Source: JAADEM01 sp965371855 (GTDB taxonomy: Bacteria; Bacteroidota; Bacteroidia; Bacteroidales; Marinilabiliaceae). Taken from it: a DNA stretch of 6,341 bases. Both the position numbers and the translations under genes were made by a program. The DNA lies in assembly GCA_965371855.1 (NCBI GenBank), contig CBDUZZ010000116.1, positions 1 through 6,341 on the forward strand, read 5' to 3'. Below are positions 1-6,287 of this stretch, in pieces (within the stretch, counting starts at the first letter, position 1; the number at the start of each line of letters is the position of its first letter). Below the pieces are notes generated by a model, which saw only the letters and a program-made list of their open reading frames with translations, made no database searches and had not been told where the DNA came from.

Positions 1-3
1 ATA

Positions 4-109
4 GAAAATATAAATAATTAATGACTTATGTTAGTGCCATTACTCCTCGGAGGGGGTAGGGGTGGGTGAAAATATAAATAGAATTTTATTCAGCTCTTCG
101 GAGGGGAAG
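4..109. repeat. Two diverged copies of an AT block plus a G-rich element
   Basis: The 13-mer gaaaatataaata occurs at 4-16 and again, identically, at 68-80. Each copy is followed by a GC-rich element, ctcctcggagggg at 43-55 and ctcttcggagggg at 94-106, which match at 12 of 13 bases. The spacing between the two parts differs (26 and 13 bases), so the arrangement is a diverged direct repeat and not a clean tandem duplication. Each G-rich element can form a very short hairpin (CTCC/GGAG or CTC/GAG). From memory, G-rich elements of this style recur between genes in Bacteroidota; that is recollection and not tested here. No reading frame of note crosses the region. Confidence 0.5.
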
Positions 110-140
110 AATAAGATGAAGAAATTTTATATTATAACAA

Positions 141-171
141 AAAAGCTAACAGCTATCGGCTAACAGCTTTT
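141..171 (+). terminator. Imperfect hairpin with internal direct repeats upstream of trmN6; possible terminator
   Basis: AAAAGCT (141-147) pairs with AGCTTTT (165-171). Inside lie a symmetric AAC/AAC internal loop, an AGC/GCT inner stem (151-153 with 159-161) and a five-base loop. The same DNA also holds a direct repeat, GCTAACAGCT at 145-154 and at 159-168. The T-run is only part of the stem and is followed by CACTTT, so it would be a weak intrinsic terminator for a gene left of the window. It could equally be a member of a dispersed intergenic repeat family, or a leader structure of trmN6. Confidence 0.35.
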
Positions 172-194
172 CACTTTACAAACTTTCAACTCCT

Positions 195-917
195 ATGGCA
201 AACAGTTGGTTCGAATTTAAACAGTTCCGTATCAATCAGGATATGACAGCTATGAAGGTTGGTACTGATGGGGTGTTGCTTGGTGCCTGGGTTGATGTTG
301 AAAATGCTGTGAATGCTTTGGATATTGGAACAGGAACAGGGCTAATTGCTTTAATGATGGCTCAACGTAACAGTAAAGTCAGGATAGATACTATTGATAT
401 AGACAAGAGTGCTTGTGTGCAGGCTAAAGAGAATATAGAAGCTTCGCCCTGGCCTGCCAGGATAGATATTTTTCATAGTTCGTTAGCCAATTTTGCTGCA
501 ACTGCTCGCAGTAAGTATGATCTGATTGTATGTAATCCACCGTACTTTACCAATAGTAAGAAGTCGAATGATGAAAAAAGAAGAATTGCCCGCCATGCAG
601 ATGAGTTAACACTTGATGACCTGTTTAAATATAGTTCTCAACTGTTAAGTGATAATGGTAAGTTGGGCATTGTTTTTCCTTATACAGATTATGAAAGAGT
701 ATTATTTGCTGCCAAAAACCAGGGATTATATCCTGAAGATGTAGTATGTGTTAAACCTACTGCCGGCAAAGGTTTTGTCAGGGTGTTGATACGTTTTAGA
801 AAAAGTGATACCGGCAGATTTGAAGAGAGTGAGTTAACAATAGAAACAAAACGCAGGCATTTTTATACTGAAGAGTTTAAAAACCTTGTGAGGGATTTCT
901 ATCTGAATGTGAAGTGA
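195..917 (+). CDS. trmN6: tRNA1(Val) (adenine(37)-N6)-methyltransferase, TrmN6/YfiC family
   Basis: This 240-residue protein is predicted to use S-adenosylmethionine to methylate N6 of A37, next to the anticodon, in tRNA1(Val), acting in the cytoplasm. The N-terminal signature FEFKQFRINQD (6-16) followed by MKVGTDGVLLGAW (20-32) is characteristic of the YfiC/TrmN6 family. The SAM-binding glycine loop DIGTGTG is at 43-49, and an acidic motif II (IDTIDID) is at 64-70. The catalytic NPPY of N6-adenine methyltransferases is at 114-117. The C-terminal YTEEFKNLVRDFYL (224-237) is also typical, and the length matches the family. The ATG start places the FEFKQF motif just inside the N-terminus, as expected. 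There is no clear Shine-Dalgarno and no recognisable promoter. The MATE gene begins seven bases after the stop, so the two are probably co-transcribed. The family assignment is firm; the exact tRNA substrate is inferred from the E. coli enzyme. Confidence 0.93.
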   Translation: MANSWFEFKQFRINQDMTAMKVGTDGVLLGAWVDVENAVNALDIGTGTGLIALMMAQRNSKVRIDTIDIDKSACVQAKENIEASPWPARIDIFHSSLANFAATARSKYDLIVCNPPYFTNSKKSNDEKRRIARHADELTLDDLFKYSSQLLSDNGKLGIVFPYTDYERVLFAAKNQGLYPEDVVCVKPTAGKGFVRVLIRFRKSDTGRFEESELTIETKRRHFYTEEFKNLVRDFYLNVK

Positions 918-924
918 AAGGTTT

Positions 925-2265
925 ATGGATTTCAATTTTAAACATTATCAAAAATACTATTCGTCAAACTTAAAGTTGGCTCTTCCGCTTATTATCTCAC
1001 AAGCCGGGCAAATTGTCGTATCCCTGGCTGATAATATAATGGTTGGCCGGGTTGGGACGGCTGCTCTGGCGGCATCATCTTTTGCAAACAGCATTTTTAT
1101 AATTATTCTGGTTTTTGGAATCGGGTTTTCATACTCTATCACTCCAATGGTTGCAACTGCCATTGGAGGGGGATATGCGAAAAAAGCATTTCATTGGTTT
1201 TATCAGGGATTTTGGGTAAATATATTGCTGGGTATCGTATTGGTGCTGTTATCGTTTGTGGTTGCACTATTCATGTCTGATATGGGACAGCCGGATGATG
1301 TGGTAGAGCTCGGGATACCCTATTTTTTAATCATCTCGGCTTCAATAATTCCGTTCCTGTTTTTTGCCAGTTATAAACAGTTTGCCGAGGGATTGTCGAA
1401 TACCCGCATCGCCATGTTCATTACTGTAGGCGGTAATATTGTAAATGTTGTAATTAATTATCTGTTGATATTCGGGAAAGCCGGTTTTCCTGAGTTAGGA
1501 CTTTTGGGTGCCGGAATAGGCACTTTAATGGCCAGAATTGTTATGGCACTTGCCTTTTGGATTGCATATAAAAAGATTGGTCTGTTTGACAGATTTCGAC
1601 ATTACCATCATGAAATACGATTTTCAGTAAAAGCAGCTTTGCAACTAATGCGTTTAGGTGGTCCAATAGGTATTCAGTTTGTTGTTGAGGTTTTCGCTTT
1701 TAGTCTGGGCGGCATTATGATGGGGTGGCTGGGAGAGATAAACCTTGCTGCACATCAAATTGTTCTTACAGTGGCCAGTTTAACCTATATGATGTCATCC
1801 GGTCTGGCCTCGGCAACCACAATAATAGTTAGTACATTTAGAGGTGAAGGGAAATATAAACAGTTGAAATATGCAGCGTTTGCTTCTGTTCACATGGTTG
1901 TTTTGTTCATGGCTGTTACGGCTTCTGTTTATATTTTGTGGAGATATTTTATACCAGCATTGTTCGTTACCGATCATGAGGTTATTACTATCGCTGCCGG
2001 ATTGTTTATCATTGCTGCATTTTTTCAGGTGTTTGACGGCGTGCAGGTGGTCGTTATTGGTATATTGCGAGGATTGGAGGATGTTGTATTCTCTATGGTT
2101 GTGATTGTTATAGCCTATCTGTTTATTGGCATTCCTGTTGGATACGTCATGAGCTTTGTCCTCGACATGGGTGCTGTTGGCATCTGGATTGGTTACCTTA
2201 CCGGCCTGGCTCTCGTTGGGATTGTTTTAATGCTTCGTTTCAGATGGTTGTATAAAAGACATTAA
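925..2265 (+). CDS. MATE family (NorM-like) multidrug/metabolite efflux transporter
   Basis: This 446-residue integral inner-membrane protein has about twelve hydrophobic segments arranged as two MatE repeats, roughly residues 16-215 and 240-440. The first repeat opens with PLIISQAGQIVVSLADNIMVG (21-41), and the second with the related GGPIGIQFVVEVFAFSLGG (245-263). Such proteins export cationic drugs or metabolites in exchange for Na+ or H+. Asp36, Glu255 and Asp371 are all present at membrane positions. These are the same residue numbers as the cation-binding acids of Vibrio cholerae NorM, which favours the NorM branch and suggests Na+ coupling. The length is normal and there are no breaks. 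The gene starts seven bases after trmN6, with a weak AAAGG at 917-921 only three bases from the ATG, so translation may depend on coupling to the upstream gene. The substrate cannot be told from sequence. Confidence 0.95.
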   Translation: MDFNFKHYQKYYSSNLKLALPLIISQAGQIVVSLADNIMVGRVGTAALAASSFANSIFIIILVFGIGFSYSITPMVATAIGGGYAKKAFHWFYQGFWVNILLGIVLVLLSFVVALFMSDMGQPDDVVELGIPYFLIISASIIPFLFFASYKQFAEGLSNTRIAMFITVGGNIVNVVINYLLIFGKAGFPELGLLGAGIGTLMARIVMALAFWIAYKKIGLFDRFRHYHHEIRFSVKAALQLMRLGGPIGIQFVVEVFAFSLGGIMMGWLGEINLAAHQIVLTVASLTYMMSSGLASATTIIVSTFRGEGKYKQLKYAAFASVHMVVLFMAVTASVYILWRYFIPALFVTDHEVITIAAGLFIIAAFFQVFDGVQVVVIGILRGLEDVVFSMVVIVIAYLFIGIPVGYVMSFVLDMGAVGIWIGYLTGLALVGIVLMLRFRWLYKRH

Positions 2266-2270
2266 ATTTG
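2263..2270 (+). promoter_or_regulatory. Candidate -7 box for comB
   Basis: TAAATTTG fits the Bacteroidota -7 consensus TAnnTTTG and overlaps the MATE stop codon. A -33 TTTG at the usual 19-21 base spacing is not clear; the nearest is TTTC at 2238-2241, 21 bases upstream. A start just downstream would give comB a leader of about 50 bases. AT-rich DNA makes chance matches common, so this is only a candidate. Confidence 0.3.
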
Positions 2271-2329
2271 TTGAAAGTAACCTGTCAGTGTCTACAAGAC
2301 CTTACAGTGTTTTTAAACTCTAAAATCAA

Positions 2330-3043
2330 ATGATAGAAATCGATGTAGTCTCATCAGGAAGATGTGTAAATGTAGAAAATCTAATAGTATCTACTCCGGT
2401 AGTTATTGATGTATTAAGGGCAACATCAGTTATGGTAACTGCTTTTGAATATGGCGTGAAGGAGATAATTCCGGTTTTGTCACCTGAGGAAGCTTTTCAA
2501 AAAAAAGCATCATTAAAAACAGATATACTACTGGGAGGGGAGCGAGATGCTGAAATTATTCCCGGGTTTGATTATGATAACTCTCCGTTTTCGTATATGA
2601 ATAGTTTTATAAAAGATAGAACTTTAATAATAACTACCACCAACGGAACATCCGCCATAAAAGCAGCAGAAAAAGCCGGAGATGTATTTATTGCTTCATT
2701 TCTGAATGCTGATGCTGTTGTGAACAGAGTGAAAGAAATGGACAAACTTACTCTTATTTGTTCCGGTACAAATGGTGAATATACTATTGAAGACGGACTG
2801 TGTGCAGGTTATATAATTGACAAATTAAAACAGGTTGCAAAAATAAGGATGTCAGATTTTGCATATCTGGTTTATTCATTTTATTTGCAGTCGAAGCAGA
2901 ATATCAGGCAAGCCGCTTCAGAGGCAAAACATTACAAGGTGCTGGCACAAAAAGGGTTTTATCGTGATTTGGAATATTGTTTTAAAACAGACGAAAGCAA
3001 AATAGTTCCGGTATACAGAAATGGTATAATAATAAAAAAATAG
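2330..3043 (+). CDS. comB: 2-phosphosulfolactate phosphatase (ComB family)
   Basis: This is a 237-residue soluble cytoplasmic protein of the ComB family, Mg2+-dependent phosphatases that remove phosphate from 2-phospho-3-sulfolactate to give 3-sulfolactate. In methanogens this is a step of coenzyme M synthesis. Conserved blocks are visible in order: VVIDVLRATS (24-33), LLGGERDAEIIPGFDYDNSP (67-86), TTTNGT (102-107) and CSGTNGEYTIEDGLCAG (144-160). These blocks carry the conserved Asp, Arg and Glu residues of the family, and the length is typical. The ATG has an A-rich upstream region with no Shine-Dalgarno. The gene lies 64 bases after the MATE gene, and its TAG stop (3041-3043) is inside a terminator stem. 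No ComA, sulfolactate dehydrogenase or other pathway gene is nearby. The family is clear, but the physiological substrate in a non-methanogen is not, and it may act on another phosphate ester. Confidence 0.9.
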   Translation: MIEIDVVSSGRCVNVENLIVSTPVVIDVLRATSVMVTAFEYGVKEIIPVLSPEEAFQKKASLKTDILLGGERDAEIIPGFDYDNSPFSYMNSFIKDRTLIITTTNGTSAIKAAEKAGDVFIASFLNADAVVNRVKEMDKLTLICSGTNGEYTIEDGLCAGYIIDKLKQVAKIRMSDFAYLVYSFYLQSKQNIRQAASEAKHYKVLAQKGFYRDLEYCFKTDESKIVPVYRNGIIIKK

Positions 3044-3069
3044 GCAGATTTATCCATATCTGCCTATTT
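3038..3069. terminator. Bidirectional terminator shared by comB and the convergent small gene
   Basis: AAATAGGCAGAT (3038-3049) and ATCTGCCTATTT (3058-3069) form a perfect 12-base-pair stem with an eight-base loop. Read on the - strand, the stem runs straight into seven Ts (complement of 3034-3040), a textbook Rho-independent terminator for the gene at 3099-3269. Read on the + strand, the stem ends in TATTT followed by AATAT, a weaker tail that can still stop comB transcription. The comB stop codon lies within the left arm. Confidence 0.85.
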
Positions 3070-3098
3070 AATATGCTTACCGTGAAAGCTTTAAAATC

Positions 3099-3269
3099 TT
3101 ATTCTAAAATCTTGTTAAGGATAATATGAAAAGCCATTCCGGCAACAAATAAAAATAAAGCAAACAGCAGTGGCCCGTTGCTGGTTATATGGTTGGCAAA
3201 ATAGTAGCCCAATATGCCGGCTCCCAAAATAATTAAGATAATACCAATGTATTTTAAAAATTCATTCAT
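3099..3269 (-). CDS. Small two-helix membrane protein of unknown function
   Basis: Reading the complement from the ATG at 3269 to the TAA at 3101-3099 gives 56 residues. They begin MNEFLKYIGIILIILGAG and end AGMAFHIILNKILE. Two hydrophobic stretches, about residues 7-25 and 33-51, are separated by a short polar turn (NHITSNGP, 26-33), so a two-pass membrane protein with a small loop is predicted. I do not recognise a named family. Support for a real gene comes from the coherent membrane topology, an A-rich translation start region without Shine-Dalgarno (common in this phylum), and the strong terminator immediately after the stop on the same strand. It is divergent from mutS and convergent with comB. 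No clear TAnnTTTG promoter was found upstream. The function is unknown and should not be guessed from the neighbours. Confidence 0.72.
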   Translation of the reverse strand: MNEFLKYIGIILIILGAGILGYYFANHITSNGPLLFALFLFVAGMAFHIILNKILE

Positions 3270-3388
3270 GACGTTTTTTTTAAATTATGGATAAAAATAC
3301 AAAACATTAGTTTTAAAACAAAAGTGAATGCAATAAATATTGATGTTGAATATGATGGGTAATAAAATTAGCTGCAGATTCTAAAAGT

Positions 3389-3419
3389 TTTCAAACGCTT
3401 TTTTATTTATCTATATTTG
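3389..3419 (+). promoter_or_regulatory. Promoter for mutS (Bacteroidota type)
   Basis: TATATTTG at 3412-3419 is an exact TAnnTTTG -7 box. Nineteen bases upstream lies TTTC (3389-3392), one base off the TTTG -33 element. Transcription would begin near 3425 and give a leader of about 30 bases before the TTG start of mutS. The spacing equals that of the tRNA promoter at the right end of the window. Confidence 0.6.
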
Positions 3420-3454
3420 TGTTCCATTTTTTAAATAATTAAAATATTAAAGTC

Positions 3455-6079
3455 TTGGCAAAAGCAAAATCTTCAAGGGCAGTAGAAACACCGTTGATGA
3501 AGCAGTACTATGGTATTAAGGAGAAGCACCCCGATGCTATTTTACTGTTCAGGGTAGGTGATTTCTATGAAACATTTTCTGATGATGCAATAAAAACATC
3601 TGAAATATTAGGCATTACATTAACACGTAGGGCAAATGGTGCTGCATCGTTTGTTGAGTTGGCAGGTTTTCCACATCATGCACTGGATACATATTTGCCT
3701 AAACTGGTAAGAGCCGGTCAGCGTGTGGCTATTTGCGACCAGTTGGAAGATCCTAAACTGACAAAAAAAATTGTTAAGCGTGGAGTTACTGAACTCGTTA
3801 CACCGGGTGTAGCTATTGATGATAATGTACTGGATCATAAAGAGAATAATTTTCTGGCAAGTGTACATATCGATAAAAAAGCTATTGGAATATCTTTTCT
3901 TGATATCTCAACAGGTGAGTTTTTAATGGCTGAGGGTGACAGAACTTATATTGATAAACTTCTTTCAAGTTTTAATCCTAAAGAGGTTTTATATGAAAAA
4001 GGAAAACGGAATCAGTTTGAATCATTGTTTGGTGAAAAGTTTTATACTTATGCCTTTGATGACTGGGCTTTTTCCGAAGACTCGGCACATGACAGGTTAT
4101 TAAAACATTTTGAAACTACCTCATTAAAAGGGTTTGGAGTACACAACCTTACTTATGGCATTACGGCTGCCGGTGCTGTATTGCATTACCTTGACCTGAC
4201 ACAGCATAACAAGGTGAGACATATTACCAGCCTTTCAAGGATTGATGAAAGCCGGTATGTTTGGCTTGATAAATTCACTATCCGGAATCTTGAACTTATA
4301 TATTCATTCGCCGAAGGGGGTAAGTCGCTGGTTGATGTGTTGGATGCAACTTATACACCTATGGGCGCCCGATTATTGAAAAGATGGGTTTCTCTCCCTC
4401 TGAAAAATGTTAAGACTATTGAAGATCGCTTGTCAGTGGTTGAGTACTTTTTTAAAGATACTGAATTAGCAGAAGTCATTTCAGAATCTATTCAGCCTAT
4501 GGGAGACCTGGAAAGACTGGTATCAAAAGTTGCAGCAGGAAAGTTGAACCCCCGTGAAATGGTGCAGTTGAAGAATGCATTCTTTTCAATTGATCCGGTT
4601 AAAGAAGGTTGCCTGGCATCGGATAATGAATCGTTGAAGCATATCGGAGATCAACTGAACGGGTGTAAAGAGATTAGGGAACGTATTTCCCGTGAGATTG
4701 AAATCGACCCTCCGGCTGTTGTGAATAAAGGTAAAGTTATTCGTTATGGAATCTATTCTGAACTCGATGAACTGCGTGATATTGCTTATTCGGGTAAAGA
4801 TTATCTTAAAAGGTTACAAGCCAGATTAAGTGAGGAGACAGGAATTCCAAGCATAAAGATAAGTTTTAATAATGTGTTCGGGTATTTTATTGAAGTTCGG
4901 AATACACATAAAGATAAGGTTCCTGAAGTATGGATACGTAAACAAACTCTTGTGAATGCTGAAAGGTATATTACAGAGGAATTAAAAGAGTATGAATCGA
5001 AAATTTTAGGGGCAGAAGAGAAGATACTATCTATTGAAACCCGCTTGTATAATGATTTGTTAACAGCTCTTCAGGAGTATATTCAGGCTATACAATTAAA
5101 TGCAGGTTTGTTGGCGAAATTGGATGTTTTGTTGTCCTTTAACCGGCTGGCTATAAAGAACAGATACGTAAGACCTGTAGTTGATAATTCATTGACTATT
5201 GACATAAAGGCCGGAAGGCATCCGGTGATTGAACATCAGCTACCGGTTGGTGAAGAGTATATACCAAATGATGTTTATCTTGATAACAGTACTCAGCAGA
5301 TAATTATTGTAACCGGTCCTAATATGGCCGGTAAATCGGCTCTTTTGAGGCAAACAGCACTTATTGTTTTAATGGCTCAGATTGGTTGCTATATTCCGGC
5401 CGAATCGGCTACAATAGGGATTGTTGATAAGATATTTACAAGGGTGGGTGCTTCTGACAATATTTCCGGAGGAGAGTCTACATTTATGGTAGAAATGAAT
5501 GAGGCGGCAAGTATCCTGAACAACATATCTCAACGTAGTTTGGTGTTGTTTGATGAGCTGGGAAGGGGTACCAGTACTTATGATGGAATATCCATCGCAT
5601 GGTCAATTGTGGAGTATATTCATGAGAAGAAAATAGCTCAGGCAAAAACGTTGTTTGCTACACACTATCATGAACTTAACGAGATGGAAAAGACATTTGA
5701 CAGGGTTAAGAACTTTAACGTGTCGGTGAAAGAGGTGGATAACAAGGTGATATTTTTAAGAACGTTAAAACGGGGAGGTAGTGAACACAGTTTCGGTATT
5801 CATGTTGCCCGAATGGCCGGAATGCCCGGGAGTATTGTGAACAGGGCAGAGGATATATTGGCAGAGATGGAGAAAACCCACCGTAAAGGTAAACTCTCAA
5901 AGCCAATGGATGATATCGCAAATAATCGCGAGGGTATGCAGTTAAGCTTTTTCCAACTTGATGATCCTGTATTAAAACAGATACGTGATGAAATTATTCA
6001 TATCGATATAAATAACCTTACTCCTATGGAGGCATTAAATAAGCTGAATGAAATTAAGAAACTGATGGGGGTGAAATGA
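3455..6079 (+). CDS. mutS: DNA mismatch repair protein MutS
   Basis: This 874-residue mismatch-recognition ATPase binds mispairs and small loops as a dimer and starts repair with MutL. The mismatch-contact motif GDFYE is at 35-39 (Phe37 and Glu39). The connector, lever and clamp regions follow to about residue 570. The ATPase domain has Walker A GPNMAGKS (621-628), the signature SGGESTFMVEM (671-681), Walker B LVLFDE (696-701) and the conserved ATHYHEL (735-741). QLSFF (829-833) resembles a beta-clamp-binding motif, and the C-terminal LTPMEALNKLNEIKKL fits the usual small multimerisation region. The start is TTG. An in-frame TAA lies at 3440-3442, no ATG intervenes, and the next ATG (codon 15) would cut into the conserved TPLMKQY. 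There are no frameshifts, and every key ATPase residue is present. The gene has its own upstream promoter and no partner repair gene in the window. Confidence 0.98.
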   Translation: MAKAKSSRAVETPLMKQYYGIKEKHPDAILLFRVGDFYETFSDDAIKTSEILGITLTRRANGAASFVELAGFPHHALDTYLPKLVRAGQRVAICDQLEDPKLTKKIVKRGVTELVTPGVAIDDNVLDHKENNFLASVHIDKKAIGISFLDISTGEFLMAEGDRTYIDKLLSSFNPKEVLYEKGKRNQFESLFGEKFYTYAFDDWAFSEDSAHDRLLKHFETTSLKGFGVHNLTYGITAAGAVLHYLDLTQHNKVRHITSLSRIDESRYVWLDKFTIRNLELIYSFAEGGKSLVDVLDATYTPMGARLLKRWVSLPLKNVKTIEDRLSVVEYFFKDTELAEVISESIQPMGDLERLVSKVAAGKLNPREMVQLKNAFFSIDPVKEGCLASDNESLKHIGDQLNGCKEIRERISREIEIDPPAVVNKGKVIRYGIYSELDELRDIAYSGKDYLKRLQARLSEETGIPSIKISFNNVFGYFIEVRNTHKDKVPEVWIRKQTLVNAERYITEELKEYESKILGAEEKILSIETRLYNDLLTALQEYIQAIQLNAGLLAKLDVLLSFNRLAIKNRYVRPVVDNSLTIDIKAGRHPVIEHQLPVGEEYIPNDVYLDNSTQQIIIVTGPNMAGKSALLRQTALIVLMAQIGCYIPAESATIGIVDKIFTRVGASDNISGGESTFMVEMNEAASILNNISQRSLVLFDELGRGTSTYDGISIAWSIVEYIHEKKIAQAKTLFATHYHELNEMEKTFDRVKNFNVSVKEVDNKVIFLRTLKRGGSEHSFGIHVARMAGMPGSIVNRAEDILAEMEKTHRKGKLSKPMDDIANNREGMQLSFFQLDDPVLKQIRDEIIHIDINNLTPMEALNKLNEIKKLMGVK

Positions 6080-6080
6080 G

Positions 6081-6112
6081 TTGATGTGGTGATTAGCTGA
6101 TGAAATGAGGGG
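6081..6112. repeat. Degenerate octamer repeat after mutS
   Basis: Directly after the mutS stop the sequence can be read as eight-base units: ttgatgtg, gtgattag, ctgatgaa, atgagggg. TGA recurs in phase at 6082, 6090, 6098 and 6106. The pattern decays after that, although TGATGATG appears out of phase at 6128-6135. The strand is strongly purine- and T-rich with almost no C. From memory, similar TTAGCTGATG-type strings occur between genes in other Bacteroidota; I cannot verify that here. No coding potential is evident. Confidence 0.4.
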
Positions 6113-6149
6113 ATTAAGTGGTGGGCATGATGATGCATTTTCACATAGG

Positions 6150-6174
6150 GAATTTTGCCAGTGTTGTAAAATTC
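6150..6174 (+). terminator. Possible terminator downstream of mutS
   Basis: GAATTTTGC (6150-6158) pairs with GTAAAATTC (6166-6174), giving nine pairs including one G-T, around a seven-base loop. The following TAATCATC is not a T-run, and the stem is AT-rich, so termination would be modest. Its position between mutS and the tRNA promoter is what makes it plausible. Confidence 0.4.
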
Positions 6175-6193
6175 TAATCATCTTAAAATTTCT

Positions 6194-6224
6194 TTTGCGG
6201 AATTGAAAATTAGGTATATATTTG
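6194..6224 (+). promoter_or_regulatory. Strong Bacteroidota-type promoter for the tRNA-Gly gene
   Basis: TTTG at 6194-6197 (within TTTTG) is followed after 19 bases by TATATTTG at 6217-6224. Both elements match the primary sigma factor consensus of this phylum (TTTG near -33, TAnnTTTG near -7) and the spacing is within the normal 19-21 range. Transcription should start about 6229-6232, roughly 57 bases before the mature tRNA, and the leader would be removed by RNase P. Confidence 0.75.
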
Positions 6225-6287
6225 CATCGCATTTAAAAAAAATGTCTCGGCAATGTTTAATGAAACATGTTTGCGGGAAAGTATTTT

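Noticed and set aside
116..163. A 15-codon frame (MKKFYIITKKLTAIG) before trmN6 that could be a leader peptide
   Set aside because: It is very short, has no regulatory residue run, overlaps a repeat/hairpin, and no promoter is seen for it.
621..628. Nothing-in-common check on MutS Walker A alanine (GPNMAGKS instead of GPNMGGKS), given as protein residues
   Set aside because: The alanine variant is common in MutS of this phylum as I recall it, and the Lys-Ser pair is intact, so it is not an oddity.
957..1163. - strand open frame of 68 codons inside the MATE gene
   Set aside because: It is a shadow of a conserved membrane-protein gene, with no membrane or domain logic of its own.
1795..2104. 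Open frames on both strands within the second half of the MATE gene
   Set aside because: They lie entirely within a well-supported gene. The hydrophobic + strand frame merely reflects T-rich codons read out of frame.
3270..3345. Promoter for the small - strand gene (a TAATGTTTTG string near 3300-3309 on the complement)
   Set aside because: It has the wrong spacing inside the -7 box compared with TAnnTTTG, and the -33 element is only a guess, so it is not listed as a feature.
3620..3868. - strand 82-codon frame inside mutS
   Set aside because: It has unusual Cys-rich composition with no recognisable domain, and it opposes the conserved mismatch-recognition domain.
5715..5921. - strand 68-codon frame opposite the mutS ATPase C-terminal part
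   Set aside because: It is antisense to conserved MutS coding sequence and has no independent support.
6035..6232. - strand 65-codon frame across the mutS end and the intergenic region
   Set aside because: It overlaps the mutS C-terminus, the octamer repeat and the tRNA promoter, and its sequence shows no family or topology.
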